From the NCBI GenBank assembly GCA_002299885.1, contig DBOB01000029.1, positions 1 to 64,000 on the forward strand: a stretch of 64,000 bases of DNA, written 5' to 3'. The notes beneath the pieces are model-generated. The model saw only the letters and a list, made by a program, of their open reading frames with translations. It searched no databases and was not told where the DNA came from. This document shows positions 23,762-33,193 of the stretch, in pieces. The first letter of the stretch is position 1. Each line of letters starts with the position of its first letter. The DNA is from Sediminibacterium sp. UBA657 (GTDB taxonomy: Bacteria > Bacteroidota > Bacteroidia > Chitinophagales > Chitinophagaceae). The translations under genes were made by a program, and so were the position numbers.

Positions 23762-26347
23762 ATGGATAACAATTTTTCAACACAAGTTAAGGAAATCATC
23801 TCTTATAGCAGAGAAGAGGCGTTAAGATTAGGTAATGATTTTATTGGTGCGGAACACCTTATGTTAGGGTTGATCCGTGACCAAGAAAATACTGCCATTA
23901 AAGTCTTAAGGCAGCTGAATGTGAATTTGGGAGAATTAAGAAAAGAAATCGAACTAGCCGTAAAGGACAAGTCTGGGAAAAATATCGCGAATATCAATAG
24001 TCTTCCTTTAACGAAGCAGGCTGAAAAAGTGATCCGCGTGACTGTTTTAGAAGCCAAGGCTTTGAAAAGTCCAATGGTAGAAACGGAGCATTTATTATTA
24101 AGCATCTTAAAGAATAAGGAAAACATTGCTACGCAAATTTTAAATCAATTTGACGTAGACTATGATTTATTCCGCAATGAATTAGGGATGGTAGGATCTT
24201 CGCCATCTTCACCTTCAAGTCCAAGTTCAGAATACCAAGAAGAAGGGGATGATGACTTTGATGACGAAAAAGGCAGGGGTGGTTTTGGAGGAGGTACAAA
24301 ATCAAAGCCTACTTCGACAAGTAAATCTAAAACACCTGTTCTAGATAATTTTGGTAGAGACATCACTAAGTTAGCAGAGCAAGATGCCCTAGATCCAATT
24401 GTAGGAAGGGATGCCGAGATAGAAAGAGTAAGTCAAATTTTAAGTCGTCGTAAAAAGAACAATCCAATTTTAATCGGTGAACCAGGGGTGGGTAAGACGG
24501 CGATAGTTGAAGGACTAGCTTTAAGAATTGTACAAAGAAAAGTAAGTCGTGTTTTATTTGATAAAAGAGTGATCTCTTTGGATTTAGCTGCTCTAGTGGC
24601 CGGTACAAAATACCGTGGTCAATTTGAAGAGCGAATGAAAGCGATCATGAACGAATTAGAGAAAAACAGAGATGTTATTTTATTCATTGATGAGATACAT
24701 ACCATAGTTGGTGCTGGTGGCGCAAGCGGCTCATTAGACGCATCAAATATCTTTAAGCCTGCATTGGCTAGAGGTGAGTTGCAATGTATTGGTGCTTCTA
24801 CATTGGATGAGTACAGAATGCATATCGAAAAAGATGGTGCATTAGATCGTCGTTTCCAAAAAGTGATCATTGAACCACCAAGTGTTGCAGATACGATCAC
24901 TATTTTGAACAATATCAAATCTAAATACGAGGACTATCATAGTGTAATTTATGATCAAGAAGCAATTGAAGCTTGTGTAAAATTGAGTGATCGTTATATG
25001 ACGGATCGTTTACTTCCAGATAAGGCAATTGATGTATTGGATGAAGTGGGTGCAAGAGTGCATTTAAAAAACATTTCTGTTCCAGAAGATATTGTGGATT
25101 TAGAAAAGCAAATAGAAGAAGTTAAGAACGAAAAGAATAGGGTGGTGAAAAGTCAACGTTTCGAAGAAGCTGCAAGCTTAAGAGATACGGAGAAAAAATT
25201 AGGCGAAGCCTTAGACAAAGCAAAATTAAATTGGGAAGAAGATAGTAAGAACAAAAGATTCCCAATCAATGAAGAGCATATTGCAGAAGTAATTAGTATG
25301 ATGACTGGCATACCTGTTAAGCGTATGGTAGAAGCCGAAACTACTAAGTTACGTAAGATGGCCGAAGACATGCGTGGTCAAGTGATTGGACAAGAAGATG
25401 CAATTGGTAAAGTTGTAAAAGCGATTCAAAGAAATAGAGTTGGGTTAAAAGATCCTAAAAAACCAATTGGTACATTTATTTTCTTAGGTCCTACCGGCGT
25501 AGGTAAGACTGAATTAGCACGTGCTTTAGCAAGAAATATGTTTGACTCAGAAGAATCTTTGATTCGTATTGATATGAGTGAGTATATGGAAAAATTTGCT
25601 GTGTCTCGTTTAATTGGTGCCCCTCCGGGTTATGTGGGTTATGAAGAGGGCGGACAGTTGACAGAAAAAGTTCGTCGTAAGCCATACTGTGTGATCTTAT
25701 TGGATGAAATAGAAAAAGCGCATCCAGATATTTATAATATTTTATTACAAGTTCTAGATGATGGTATTCTAACCGATGGTTTAGGTCGTAAAGTGGATTT
25801 CAAGAATACACTTATCATTATGACTTCTAATATTGGTGCACGTCAATTAAAAGAATTTGGTGATGGTGTTGGTTTTGCAACTGCAACAAGAATGGAGCAA
25901 ACAGAAGAGAACAATCGCTCTGTAATTGAAAAAGCATTAAAGCGTACTTTCTCACCAGAATTCTTAAATAGAATAGATGATGTGGTGGTGTTCAATTCAT
26001 TGACCAAAGACAATATCTATTTGATCATTGATATTATCATGAAGCATGTACTTGCACGTTTAGTAAATCTAGGTTTAAACTTAGTTTTAACAGATGCTGC
26101 TAAAGAGTTCATTGCTGACAAAGGGTATGATGTTCAATTTGGTGCAAGACCTTTACACAGAGCCATTCAAAAGTATATTGAAGATCCATTAGCAGAGGAG
26201 ATTTTAAATCACTCAGTGAAAGAAGGGGATACTTTAGTTGGGGATTTAGACAAGGAGAAATCTGTGTTGACTTTTACTTTACAAAAAAAGGAAAAAGAAA
26301 AAACGCCTAAAGCACCTAAAGAACCAAAGCAAGATTCGTCTTTGTAA
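23762..26347 (+). CDS. clpC: ClpC-type AAA+ unfoldase
   Basis: An ATP-dependent unfoldase that feeds proteins to ClpP. At 861 residues it shows the ClpC order: two Clp N repeats (about 1-145), a Gly/Ser-rich linker, AAA+ module 1 with GEPGVGKT (K245), a UVR-type middle segment (FEEAASLRDTEKKL), AAA+ module 2 with GPTGVGKT (K582), and a VGF loop (DGVGFA) suited to ClpP binding. The C-terminus is lysine-rich. There is no ctsR or mcsA/mcsB beside it as in Firmicutes, and no heat-shock promoter that I can identify. A strong terminator follows. Confidence 0.95.
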   Translation: MDNNFSTQVKEIISYSREEALRLGNDFIGAEHLMLGLIRDQENTAIKVLRQLNVNLGELRKEIELAVKDKSGKNIANINSLPLTKQAEKVIRVTVLEAKALKSPMVETEHLLLSILKNKENIATQILNQFDVDYDLFRNELGMVGSSPSSPSSPSSEYQEEGDDDFDDEKGRGGFGGGTKSKPTSTSKSKTPVLDNFGRDITKLAEQDALDPIVGRDAEIERVSQILSRRKKNNPILIGEPGVGKTAIVEGLALRIVQRKVSRVLFDKRVISLDLAALVAGTKYRGQFEERMKAIMNELEKNRDVILFIDEIHTIVGAGGASGSLDASNIFKPALARGELQCIGASTLDEYRMHIEKDGALDRRFQKVIIEPPSVADTITILNNIKSKYEDYHSVIYDQEAIEACVKLSDRYMTDRLLPDKAIDVLDEVGARVHLKNISVPEDIVDLEKQIEEVKNEKNRVVKSQRFEEAASLRDTEKKLGEALDKAKLNWEEDSKNKRFPINEEHIAEVISMMTGIPVKRMVEAETTKLRKMAEDMRGQVIGQEDAIGKVVKAIQRNRVGLKDPKKPIGTFIFLGPTGVGKTELARALARNMFDSEESLIRIDMSEYMEKFAVSRLIGAPPGYVGYEEGGQLTEKVRRKPYCVILLDEIEKAHPDIYNILLQVLDDGILTDGLGRKVDFKNTLIIMTSNIGARQLKEFGDGVGFATATRMEQTEENNRSVIEKALKRTFSPEFLNRIDDVVVFNSLTKDNIYLIIDIIMKHVLARLVNLGLNLVLTDAAKEFIADKGYDVQFGARPLHRAIQKYIEDPLAEEILNHSVKEGDTLVGDLDKEKSVLTFTLQKKEKEKTPKAPKEPKQDSSL

Positions 26348-26358
26348 GATTTATAATA

Positions 26359-26391
26359 AAAAGCCCCGATTTTTAAATCGGGGCTTTTTTT
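26359..26391. terminator. Bidirectional terminator between clpC and ubiX
   Basis: AAGCCCCGATTT (26361-26372) pairs with AAATCGGGGCTT (26375-26386). A run of A precedes it and T runs follow, so it works for both convergent genes. Confidence 0.95.
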
Positions 26392-26446
26392 ATGCTTATT
26401 TTTTTGAATTGATCAATCAAAATAGATACTTGGTACAATAAAAAAT

Positions 26447-27013
26447 TTAGGACGGGGTACTCCAACGATACGTTTTAGTATCGAGACCTGCAAGGTCCAT
26501 CATTCTTGCAACCACAGTCATGGCCACTTCCTCTAAGGTTTTTGGGACACTGTAAAAGCTAGGAGTCGCTGGACAGATAATACCACCAGCAAGTGTCACT
26601 GTTTCCATATTGCGAATATGAATTAAGTTATAAGGCGTTTCTCTAGCGACAAGAATTAATTTTCTACGTTCTTTTAAAATCACATCAGCAGCACGCGTGG
26701 TTAAGTCATCACTTATCCCAGCAGCAATCCTGCCTAATGTACCCATACTGCATGGTACCACAAACATGATATTGTATTGCGCAGAACCTGAAGCAAATGG
26801 CGCGTTAAAATCCATTTTATGGTAAAAGTCAAATGGATAATTTAAATAATCCTGATTACCCAATTCTGTCTCCCATACGATCTTTGCATTATCACTCATG
26901 ATGATACCAACCTCTTCGTATTGAGCAGGAATTTGCTTTAAGCTATCTAGTAATGCTTTTGCGTAGAGTGCGCCACTGGCACCTGTGATGGCAACTACAA
27001 TTTTGTTTGGCAT
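26447..27013 (-). CDS. ubiX: Flavin prenyltransferase UbiX
   Basis: Attaches a dimethylallyl group to FMN, making the prenylated flavin used by UbiD-type decarboxylases. The 188 residues contain the family landmarks: ITGASGALYA (FMN phosphate loop), VPCSMGTLGRIAAGISDDL, then LVARETPYNLIHIRNM and GGIICPATPSFY. Length is standard. No ubiD is in the window, so the client decarboxylase is elsewhere. It is separated from the upstream phosphorylase gene by a terminator. Confidence 0.95.
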   Translation of the reverse strand: MPNKIVVAITGASGALYAKALLDSLKQIPAQYEEVGIIMSDNAKIVWETELGNQDYLNYPFDFYHKMDFNAPFASGSAQYNIMFVVPCSMGTLGRIAAGISDDLTTRAADVILKERRKLILVARETPYNLIHIRNMETVTLAGGIICPATPSFYSVPKTLEEVAMTVVARMMDLAGLDTKTYRWSTPS

Positions 27014-27059
27014 AATAGTATAACAAAATTAGGGTTTAAAGGTTGACTAGCAAATAGAT

Positions 27060-27092
27060 AAAAAAATCCCCTCCAATATTGAATCGGAGGGG
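27060..27092 (-). terminator. Terminator of the phosphorylase-like gene
   Basis: CCCCTCC (27068-27074) pairs with GGAGGGG (27086-27092). On the minus strand a T run follows the stem (27060-27066). Confidence 0.85.
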
Positions 27093-27116
27093 GCACTTTA
27101 TAGGGAAAGGGTTCAA

Positions 27117-28772
27117 TTAGATTTTGTACATCTTCTCGTAGTATTCGTCTGCCATACGATTGCTATCGAATTGGAAACGAACATCCTTCATACCATTTTG
27201 GGTAATTTGTCTCCAAGTATCTTTTTGCTCATAATACATTGGTACAATTTGTTGTTCTAGTATTTTGTATAATTCATTTAAATCGTATTCATCTTGTGCT
27301 TCTGTACTCATATTTGCATAGTCTGCTTTAGGCACCACAAAACCATTGTTACCATGGTTGATAAATTCTGGTATCCATCCATCATCGGTTGAGAAGTTCA
27401 CAGAGCCATTCATTGCAGCAGTCATTCCACTTGTTCCTGATGCTTCTCTAGGGACTCTTGGATTGTTTAACCAAACATCAGATGCTTGTTTCATGCGCTT
27501 ACTTAAAGCCAATTCGTATCCAACTAAAACAGCTACATTTTTATAATTCTTGCTTAGGTTTACTAAGTGATTGAATTGAGAAATTGCTGGATGGTCTAGA
27601 GGGTAAGGCTTTCCTGCAAAAATAATTTGAACAGGATATTTTAAGTTAGACAATAATTTTTCGAATCTTTCTAAATCCCAAGACAAGAAGTCGGCACGCT
27701 TGTAACCTGCAAATCTTCTAGCCCATACAATGGTTAACACATTAGGATCAAATATTTTACCCGTCTGATCGGCTACAATTTCAAATGCACGTTTTTTCAA
27801 ATACCATTTTCTATCATCAAATCCAGTATCATCTCCAGCTTCTGCAAATTTGTACAATTGTTTATCTGCCCAATAACGCCAGTTTTGTGCATTGGTAATA
27901 TGGTCAATCGGACAAATGCCTTCATATTTACCCCACATTTCACGGCTTACATGTCCGTGTAATTCTGATACACCATTGGCCTTTCTTGCAAACCTAAGAG
28001 CAGCTAAAGAGTGATTAAATTGATCATCATGAATGCCAGTCAATCTTCTTACCTCGTCCAAGCCTAAACCACAGAAATAACCCATATTATGACATAAGTA
28101 AATATCGTGTTTTTCGTTCCCTGCTTCTTCTGGGGTATGGGTTGTGAAAACAAGGCGCTTTTTAACTTCGTCTAAGGACTTATACTTATTCAATAAATAG
28201 AATGCAGCTGAGAATCCATGTGCTTCATTTAAGTGGTAGACTTCTGGATTGAAATTTAATTCGTCAATCAGTTTTGCACCACCCACACCTAATAGAACGA
28301 ACTGTGCCACTTTGGTTGCGACATTGGCATCATATAATCGATGTGTAATAGTTTGAGAAACATAATCGTTCTCTGGCAAATCGGTACTTAATAAAAACAA
28401 AGGAGCACTACAAAAAATATTAGGCGCTAGATAATATGCTTTTACCCAAACTGGATGGTCATGAATTAAAATTTGATATTTTATGCCAGTATCTTCTAAG
28501 AAGCTGTACATCTTCTCCATAAAAGAAACCTGCAATGTTTGGTCTTGGTTTCTTGCTTGATCATAGTAGCCATATTTCCATAGCATACCAATACCGATCA
28601 TATTTTGATTTAATTCAAAGGCGCTTCTTAAATGTGAACCGGCTAAAAATCCCAGTCCTCCACTGTATATTTTTAAAGGCTGGTGGATGGCGAACTCCAT
28701 AGAGAAATAAGCCGCTTTTTTGGAATACTTTTCATTAATAGGATAAGGAACTTCGAAGTTTCTAAAAGACAT
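27117..28772 (-). CDS. Alpha-glucan phosphorylase family (GT35) protein without the PLP lysine
   Basis: The 551 residues match the short alpha-glucan phosphorylase group: AAYFSMEFAIHQPLKIYSGGLGFLAG, the HLNEAHGFSA segment, FTTHTPEEAGNEKHD, and WARRFAGYKRADFL of the nucleotide/phosphate side. In phosphorylases the segment GTGNMK or GTSGMK holds the lysine that binds pyridoxal phosphate. Here it reads EASGTSGMTAAMNG, with threonine at 451, so classical PLP-dependent phosphorolysis is doubtful. It could be an inactive relative or a subgroup with another chemistry. A terminator follows. No other glycogen gene is adjacent. Confidence 0.85.
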   Translation of the reverse strand: MSFRNFEVPYPINEKYSKKAAYFSMEFAIHQPLKIYSGGLGFLAGSHLRSAFELNQNMIGIGMLWKYGYYDQARNQDQTLQVSFMEKMYSFLEDTGIKYQILIHDHPVWVKAYYLAPNIFCSAPLFLLSTDLPENDYVSQTITHRLYDANVATKVAQFVLLGVGGAKLIDELNFNPEVYHLNEAHGFSAAFYLLNKYKSLDEVKKRLVFTTHTPEEAGNEKHDIYLCHNMGYFCGLGLDEVRRLTGIHDDQFNHSLAALRFARKANGVSELHGHVSREMWGKYEGICPIDHITNAQNWRYWADKQLYKFAEAGDDTGFDDRKWYLKKRAFEIVADQTGKIFDPNVLTIVWARRFAGYKRADFLSWDLERFEKLLSNLKYPVQIIFAGKPYPLDHPAISQFNHLVNLSKNYKNVAVLVGYELALSKRMKQASDVWLNNPRVPREASGTSGMTAAMNGSVNFSTDDGWIPEFINHGNNGFVVPKADYANMSTEAQDEYDLNELYKILEQQIVPMYYEQKDTWRQITQNGMKDVRFQFDSNRMADEYYEKMYKI

Positions 28773-28881
28773 GTTTTTGTTCTTTGGTTAATTTGACCCG
28801 CAATATATCTTATTTGCCTTTAAAATTGAACCGAGGCTAGCCTAGTGTGAATAACAATCGTTTGCAATGGCAGAATGTGGA

Positions 28882-29829
28882 TTATTTCTTAATCTTTGGC
28901 TTTCTTTTCTTATCGTAACTATCATTAAAATAACAGGTCATATTTCTATGATTACCGCAATTTCCATCTTCCTTAATTTTAATTACATTTCCTGTGATCG
29001 TAAATTGAATGGTACAAGGATCACCTTTTTCAGAAAAAGTGGCTTGATTTTTATTAAAATTCAATAAACCTTTAAGTTCACCCACACATGTGCCATCTTT
29101 CTTTTCAAAATGCAAGAAAAATTGGTATTTATTGGCATTTCCAAAATCTCTTAATGAAATAAAATTCTTTTTATCTCTAGCATAGTCGCCACTAAATGTA
29201 TTGAGTGTTGGCAATGTATCTATTGGATTTAGAATGGCTTTTTGTGCTGGCTTTACATTGGCATCTATATAAATTAATCTGAATCCTTGTTCGGTATAGG
29301 CCCATCCTTTTTTTTCATTGCTTAGTCCAAGTTCAGGATCTAATTTATTTTCTTCAACTAAAAATGTAGGTTCTTTATTGATCAATAATGTTTTACCATA
29401 AAACTGTGAACCCTTGTGTATAAGATCAAATTGTGTTAAAATTTTATAACCTAAGAAAACATTTTTCTTACTAAAAGTGATCACAGATATTATTTGGTTC
29501 CTAGCATCTTTATGATTTAATAATAAATAATATTCTGTTTCTTTTTCAATTTTCCCAACTGGGAAAAGAGATGCATTTTTAAGTTCCTTGGGAACAATGT
29601 CATCCACTACAGAATCGGGTAAAAATTGCTCCAATGCTTTTCTGCCAATTTCTAAAGTATCAGTGTAGGATGTTAAATTGGTATCATTGATTCGGATGGG
29701 CAACTCAATATTTTTGAATGCAGCATTAAAATCATTTATTTTCAGAGGGGTATCCCCAGACAGATCTGTTTTTGTTTCAGCACACCCAATCAATGCCAAT
29801 AAGATCAAAAGATTGCTTAGATAGCGCAT
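28882..29829 (-). CDS. Putative lipoprotein, unknown
   Basis: A 315-residue protein with a good lipobox (LALIGC, Cys about residue 16). The rest is mostly beta-type sequence without motifs I recognise; residues about 215-310 contain FSGDYARDKKNFISLRDF, GTCVGELKG and a lysine-rich end (KKRKPKIKK). It is probably anchored to a membrane facing the periplasm. It lies upstream of the phosphorylase-like gene on the same strand with 109 bases between, and divergent from the metal transporter. Function unknown. Confidence 0.8.
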   Translation of the reverse strand: MRYLSNLLILLALIGCAETKTDLSGDTPLKINDFNAAFKNIELPIRINDTNLTSYTDTLEIGRKALEQFLPDSVVDDIVPKELKNASLFPVGKIEKETEYYLLLNHKDARNQIISVITFSKKNVFLGYKILTQFDLIHKGSQFYGKTLLINKEPTFLVEENKLDPELGLSNEKKGWAYTEQGFRLIYIDANVKPAQKAILNPIDTLPTLNTFSGDYARDKKNFISLRDFGNANKYQFFLHFEKKDGTCVGELKGLLNFNKNQATFSEKGDPCTIQFTITGNVIKIKEDGNCGNHRNMTCYFNDSYDKKRKPKIKK

Positions 29830-29905
29830 GGCACTCTATTTTTTGCTAAAATAGGCAACAAAATGCCTTTCACAAAGGGTTTATAGTTAAATTTACAATT
29901 CAATT

Positions 29906-31777
29906 ATGTTTCATAAATCCTTAGATCAACTTCACGAATCAGTTCCAGTACAAAATAAAACTGGATGGAGACGATTATTTGCCTTTATTGGGCCAGCTTA
30001 TCTGGTTAGTGTAGGTTATATGGATCCTGGAAACTGGGCAACAGATTTACAGGGTGGTGCTGCTTTTGGATTTCAATTAATTTGGATTTTACTACTAAGT
30101 AATATCATGGCGATTTTACTTCAAAGTCTGAGTGCAAGATTAGGCATAGTGAGGCGTTTAGATTTGGCACAAGTGAATAGAGAGACCTATCCCAAATTTG
30201 TCAATTTCTGTTTATACCTTTTAGCAGAGTTAGCAATTGCAGCTACCGATTTAGCTGAGGTGCTGGGGATGGCAATTGGTATTAAATTATTAACAGGCTT
30301 GCCTTTAATGTATGGTACGATCATTACTGTTACAGATACTTTTTTATTCATGCTATTACAACGTTATGGTATGCGTAAAATGGAGGCATTTATTTTTGTT
30401 TTAGTAGCCACTATTGGTGGTAGTTTCCTTGCCGAAATGATTATTGCTAAACCAGATTTAGCGAGCGCCGCAAAGGGTTTAGTGCCTTCTGCATTATCAC
30501 CTGGGGCTTTGTATATTGCTGTAGGTATGATTGGGGCTACCGTGATGCCACATAATTTATACTTGCACTCTGCATTGGTTCAAACTAGAAAAATTGAAAG
30601 GACGAGCTCTGGGATTAAAAAGTCACTTTTTTATAATTTTATTGATAGTGCGGTCGCATTAAATGCAGCATTTTTTGTGAATGCAGCGATTTTGATTTTA
30701 GCAGCGACTGCGTTTTATCAAACAGGCAATCAATCTGTCGCTAAGATAGAAGATGCGCATGCATTATTGGCGCCTTTATTGGGCTCAAAACTCGCACCTA
30801 TCTTATTTGCAGTCGCATTAATTGCTGCTGGTCAAAGTTCAACAGTCACGGGTACATTATCTGGTCAAATTGTAATGGAAGGATATTTAAATCTGAGGTT
30901 AAACCCTTGGATCAGAAGACTGCTTACTAGACTTGTAGCCATTGTGCCTGCAGTCTTGGTGATTGGCCTCATGGGAGAGGGCAGGGTGGATGAATTACTA
31001 ATTTTTAGCCAAGTTATTTTAAGTCTCCAATTAGGTTTTGCTGTGATTCCATTGATCCATTTTGTAAGTGATAAAAATACGATGGGTGAATTTGCAATCA
31101 AGTCTTGGGTTAAAATTTTAGCATGGATTGTTGCAAGTATTTTAGTGTATTTGAATGCTAATTTAGTATTTGATTTTGCCAAAGCTTTTTTAATAGGGCC
31201 AACCTCTATTTTAATCAAGATCTCACTCATTTTATTGATTCTTTTCTTTTTCTTTTTGCTATTGTATATCATCATTTTTCCAATCATACAATCAAAGAAA
31301 AAACAAGAACGAACTGCATTGCATGGTGCAGCGGTTGAATTAGATTGGACGAAAGCCGCTCCAATAGACCGTATTGCGATTGCGGTTGACTTTAGTGCTG
31401 GAGACGCCAATTTAATAAAATCCGCTATAGCACAAGCCCATACAGGAACAGAATTGATTTTGATTCATGTGGTAGAAAGTGTAACGGCTAGTTATTTTGA
31501 AGAAATAAGTGACGACGAGGAATCTAGAAAGGATAGAGAAAGACTTGCTCAATATGCCGCAACATTAAGTCAAAATGGCTATAAGGTTAATTTTGTATTG
31601 GGCTATAAAAATAGGGTTAAAGAGATTGTGCGTATTGTTAATTTAACTGATGCACAGTTATTAGTGATGGGTGCGCATCATCACTATGGTTGGAAGGATT
31701 ATTTCTTTGGAGAGACGATAGAATCAGTGCGGCATAAAGTAAAGATTCCAGTGTTAATTGTGCAACAAACGGCATAA
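29906..31777 (+). CDS. mntH: Nramp-type divalent metal transporter fused to a Usp domain
   Basis: A 623-residue fusion. Residues about 20-460 are a NRAMP (MntH) proton-coupled Mn/Fe importer with about 11 membrane helices; the metal site is visible as D40-P-G-N43 in helix 1 and M214-P-H in helix 6. Residues about 484-621 form a universal stress protein domain (IDRIAIAVDFSAGDANL and a late LLVMGAHHHYGW segment where GxxG nucleotide signatures normally lie). The Usp domain may sense nucleotide or stress state to control transport; this is inference. Stand-alone gene before icd. Confidence 0.92.
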   Translation: MFHKSLDQLHESVPVQNKTGWRRLFAFIGPAYLVSVGYMDPGNWATDLQGGAAFGFQLIWILLLSNIMAILLQSLSARLGIVRRLDLAQVNRETYPKFVNFCLYLLAELAIAATDLAEVLGMAIGIKLLTGLPLMYGTIITVTDTFLFMLLQRYGMRKMEAFIFVLVATIGGSFLAEMIIAKPDLASAAKGLVPSALSPGALYIAVGMIGATVMPHNLYLHSALVQTRKIERTSSGIKKSLFYNFIDSAVALNAAFFVNAAILILAATAFYQTGNQSVAKIEDAHALLAPLLGSKLAPILFAVALIAAGQSSTVTGTLSGQIVMEGYLNLRLNPWIRRLLTRLVAIVPAVLVIGLMGEGRVDELLIFSQVILSLQLGFAVIPLIHFVSDKNTMGEFAIKSWVKILAWIVASILVYLNANLVFDFAKAFLIGPTSILIKISLILLILFFFFLLLYIIIFPIIQSKKKQERTALHGAAVELDWTKAAPIDRIAIAVDFSAGDANLIKSAIAQAHTGTELILIHVVESVTASYFEEISDDEESRKDRERLAQYAATLSQNGYKVNFVLGYKNRVKEIVRIVNLTDAQLLVMGAHHHYGWKDYFFGETIESVRHKVKIPVLIVQQTA

Positions 31778-31806
31778 TAATCTGAGCACTATTTAGTTAC
31801 ATTTTG

Positions 31807-31814
31807 TACATTTG
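31807..31814 (+). promoter_or_regulatory. Bacteroidota -7 promoter element before icd
   Basis: TACATTTG, an exact TAnnTTTG match, lies 19 bases before the icd start codon. Confidence 0.5.
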
Positions 31815-31833
31815 CAGATAAATTTTTTAAAAT

Positions 31834-33063
31834 ATGGGAGCAAAAATTAAAGTAGCCAATCCAGTGGTAGAATTGGATGGAGATGAAATGACAAGAATCA
31901 TTTGGAAATTCATAAAGGATAAATTGATTTTACCTTATTTAGAATTAGATATTAAGTATTATGATTTGGGTATGGAGCATCGTGATGCAACCAATGACCA
32001 GGTGACGATTGATGCAGCCAATGCAATCAAACAATACGGTGTTGGTATCAAATGTGCTACTATCACACCTGATGAACAAAGAGTAGAAGAATTTAAGTTA
32101 AAACAAATGTGGAAGAGTCCTAATGGGACCATCCGTAATATTTTAGATGGTACCGTTTTTCGTGAGCCAATTGTTTGTTCTAATGTGCCTCGTTTAGTGC
32201 CAAACTGGACTGCGCCAATTTGTATTGGGCGTCATGCATTCGGAGACCAATACCGTGCAACAGACTTTGTTACAAAAGGTAAAGGAAAATTAACTGTAAA
32301 GTTTGAAGGCGAAGACGGCACGGTGCAAGAGTTTGAAGTATTTAATTTTAAAGGGGATGGTGTGGCTTTGGCCATGTACAATACAGATGAAAGTATCTAT
32401 GGATTTGCTAGAGCTTGTTTCAATCAAGCATTAGCAAAAAAATGGCCTTTGTATTTGTCTACAAAAAATACCATCTTAAAAAAATATGATGGCCGTTTCA
32501 AAGATATTTTTGAAGATGTGTATCAAAATGAATTTGTTACAAAATATAAAGATGCAGGTATTACTTATGAGCATCGTTTGATTGATGATATGGTTGCAAG
32601 TGCTTTAAAGTGGAATGGTAATTTTGTTTGGGCTTGTAAGAACTATGATGGGGATGTTCAGTCTGATACAGTAGCACAAGGCTTTGGCTCATTGGGTTTA
32701 ATGACATCTACTTTAATTACACCCGATGGTAAAGTGATGGAAGCAGAAGCAGCACATGGCACTGTAACACGTCATTTCCGTGAGCACCAAAAAGGGAACA
32801 GAACTTCTACCAATCCAATTGCATCTATTTTTGCATGGACAAGAGGCTTAGAGTTTAGAGGTCAATTGGATAATAACCAAGAATTAATTCGTTTCTCTAA
32901 AGCATTAGAGGAAGTTTGTGTTGAAACAGTGGAGTCTGGAATTATGACAAAAGATTTAGCCGTTTGTGTGCACGGAAATAAAGTGAAGCACGGGGAACAC
33001 TATGTATACACAGAAGAATTCTTAGATGCACTGGATAGCAATTTGCAAAAAAGATTGGCTTAA
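31834..33063 (+). CDS. icd: NADP-dependent isocitrate dehydrogenase, eukaryote-like homodimeric type
   Basis: Converts isocitrate to 2-oxoglutarate in the TCA cycle. The 409 residues match the type II (eukaryotic cytosolic/mitochondrial-like) enzymes rather than E. coli Icd: it begins with VANPVVELDGDEMTR and has KSPNGTIRNILDGTVFREPI, GRHAFGDQYRATD and the metal-binding DDMVASALKW. It has a promoter element of its own and ends at a strong terminator. Confidence 0.96.
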   Translation: MGAKIKVANPVVELDGDEMTRIIWKFIKDKLILPYLELDIKYYDLGMEHRDATNDQVTIDAANAIKQYGVGIKCATITPDEQRVEEFKLKQMWKSPNGTIRNILDGTVFREPIVCSNVPRLVPNWTAPICIGRHAFGDQYRATDFVTKGKGKLTVKFEGEDGTVQEFEVFNFKGDGVALAMYNTDESIYGFARACFNQALAKKWPLYLSTKNTILKKYDGRFKDIFEDVYQNEFVTKYKDAGITYEHRLIDDMVASALKWNGNFVWACKNYDGDVQSDTVAQGFGSLGLMTSTLITPDGKVMEAEAAHGTVTRHFREHQKGNRTSTNPIASIFAWTRGLEFRGQLDNNQELIRFSKALEEVCVETVESGIMTKDLAVCVHGNKVKHGEHYVYTEEFLDALDSNLQKRLA

Positions 33064-33115
33064 TTCATTATTAAATTGTTTGACTTTATCGTCAACTTTT
33101 TTGCTGGACAAGATA

Positions 33116-33152
33116 AAAAAATAGCCACTCATTTGAGTGGCTATTTTTTTTG
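33116..33152. terminator. Terminator after icd
   Basis: AATAGCCACTC (33120-33130) pairs with GAGTGGCTATT (33135-33145). A run of A precedes it and eight T follow. It can also serve the small minus-strand gene downstream. Confidence 0.93.
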
Positions 33153-33193
33153 ACCATATAATCTGGTCTAAATTATTTACTAGGATGAGAAGA

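Noticed and set aside
28834..28843. AGGCTAGCCT palindrome between the phosphorylase-like gene and the lipoprotein gene
   Set aside because: A single 10-base palindrome without T run or a second copy; no function can be supported.
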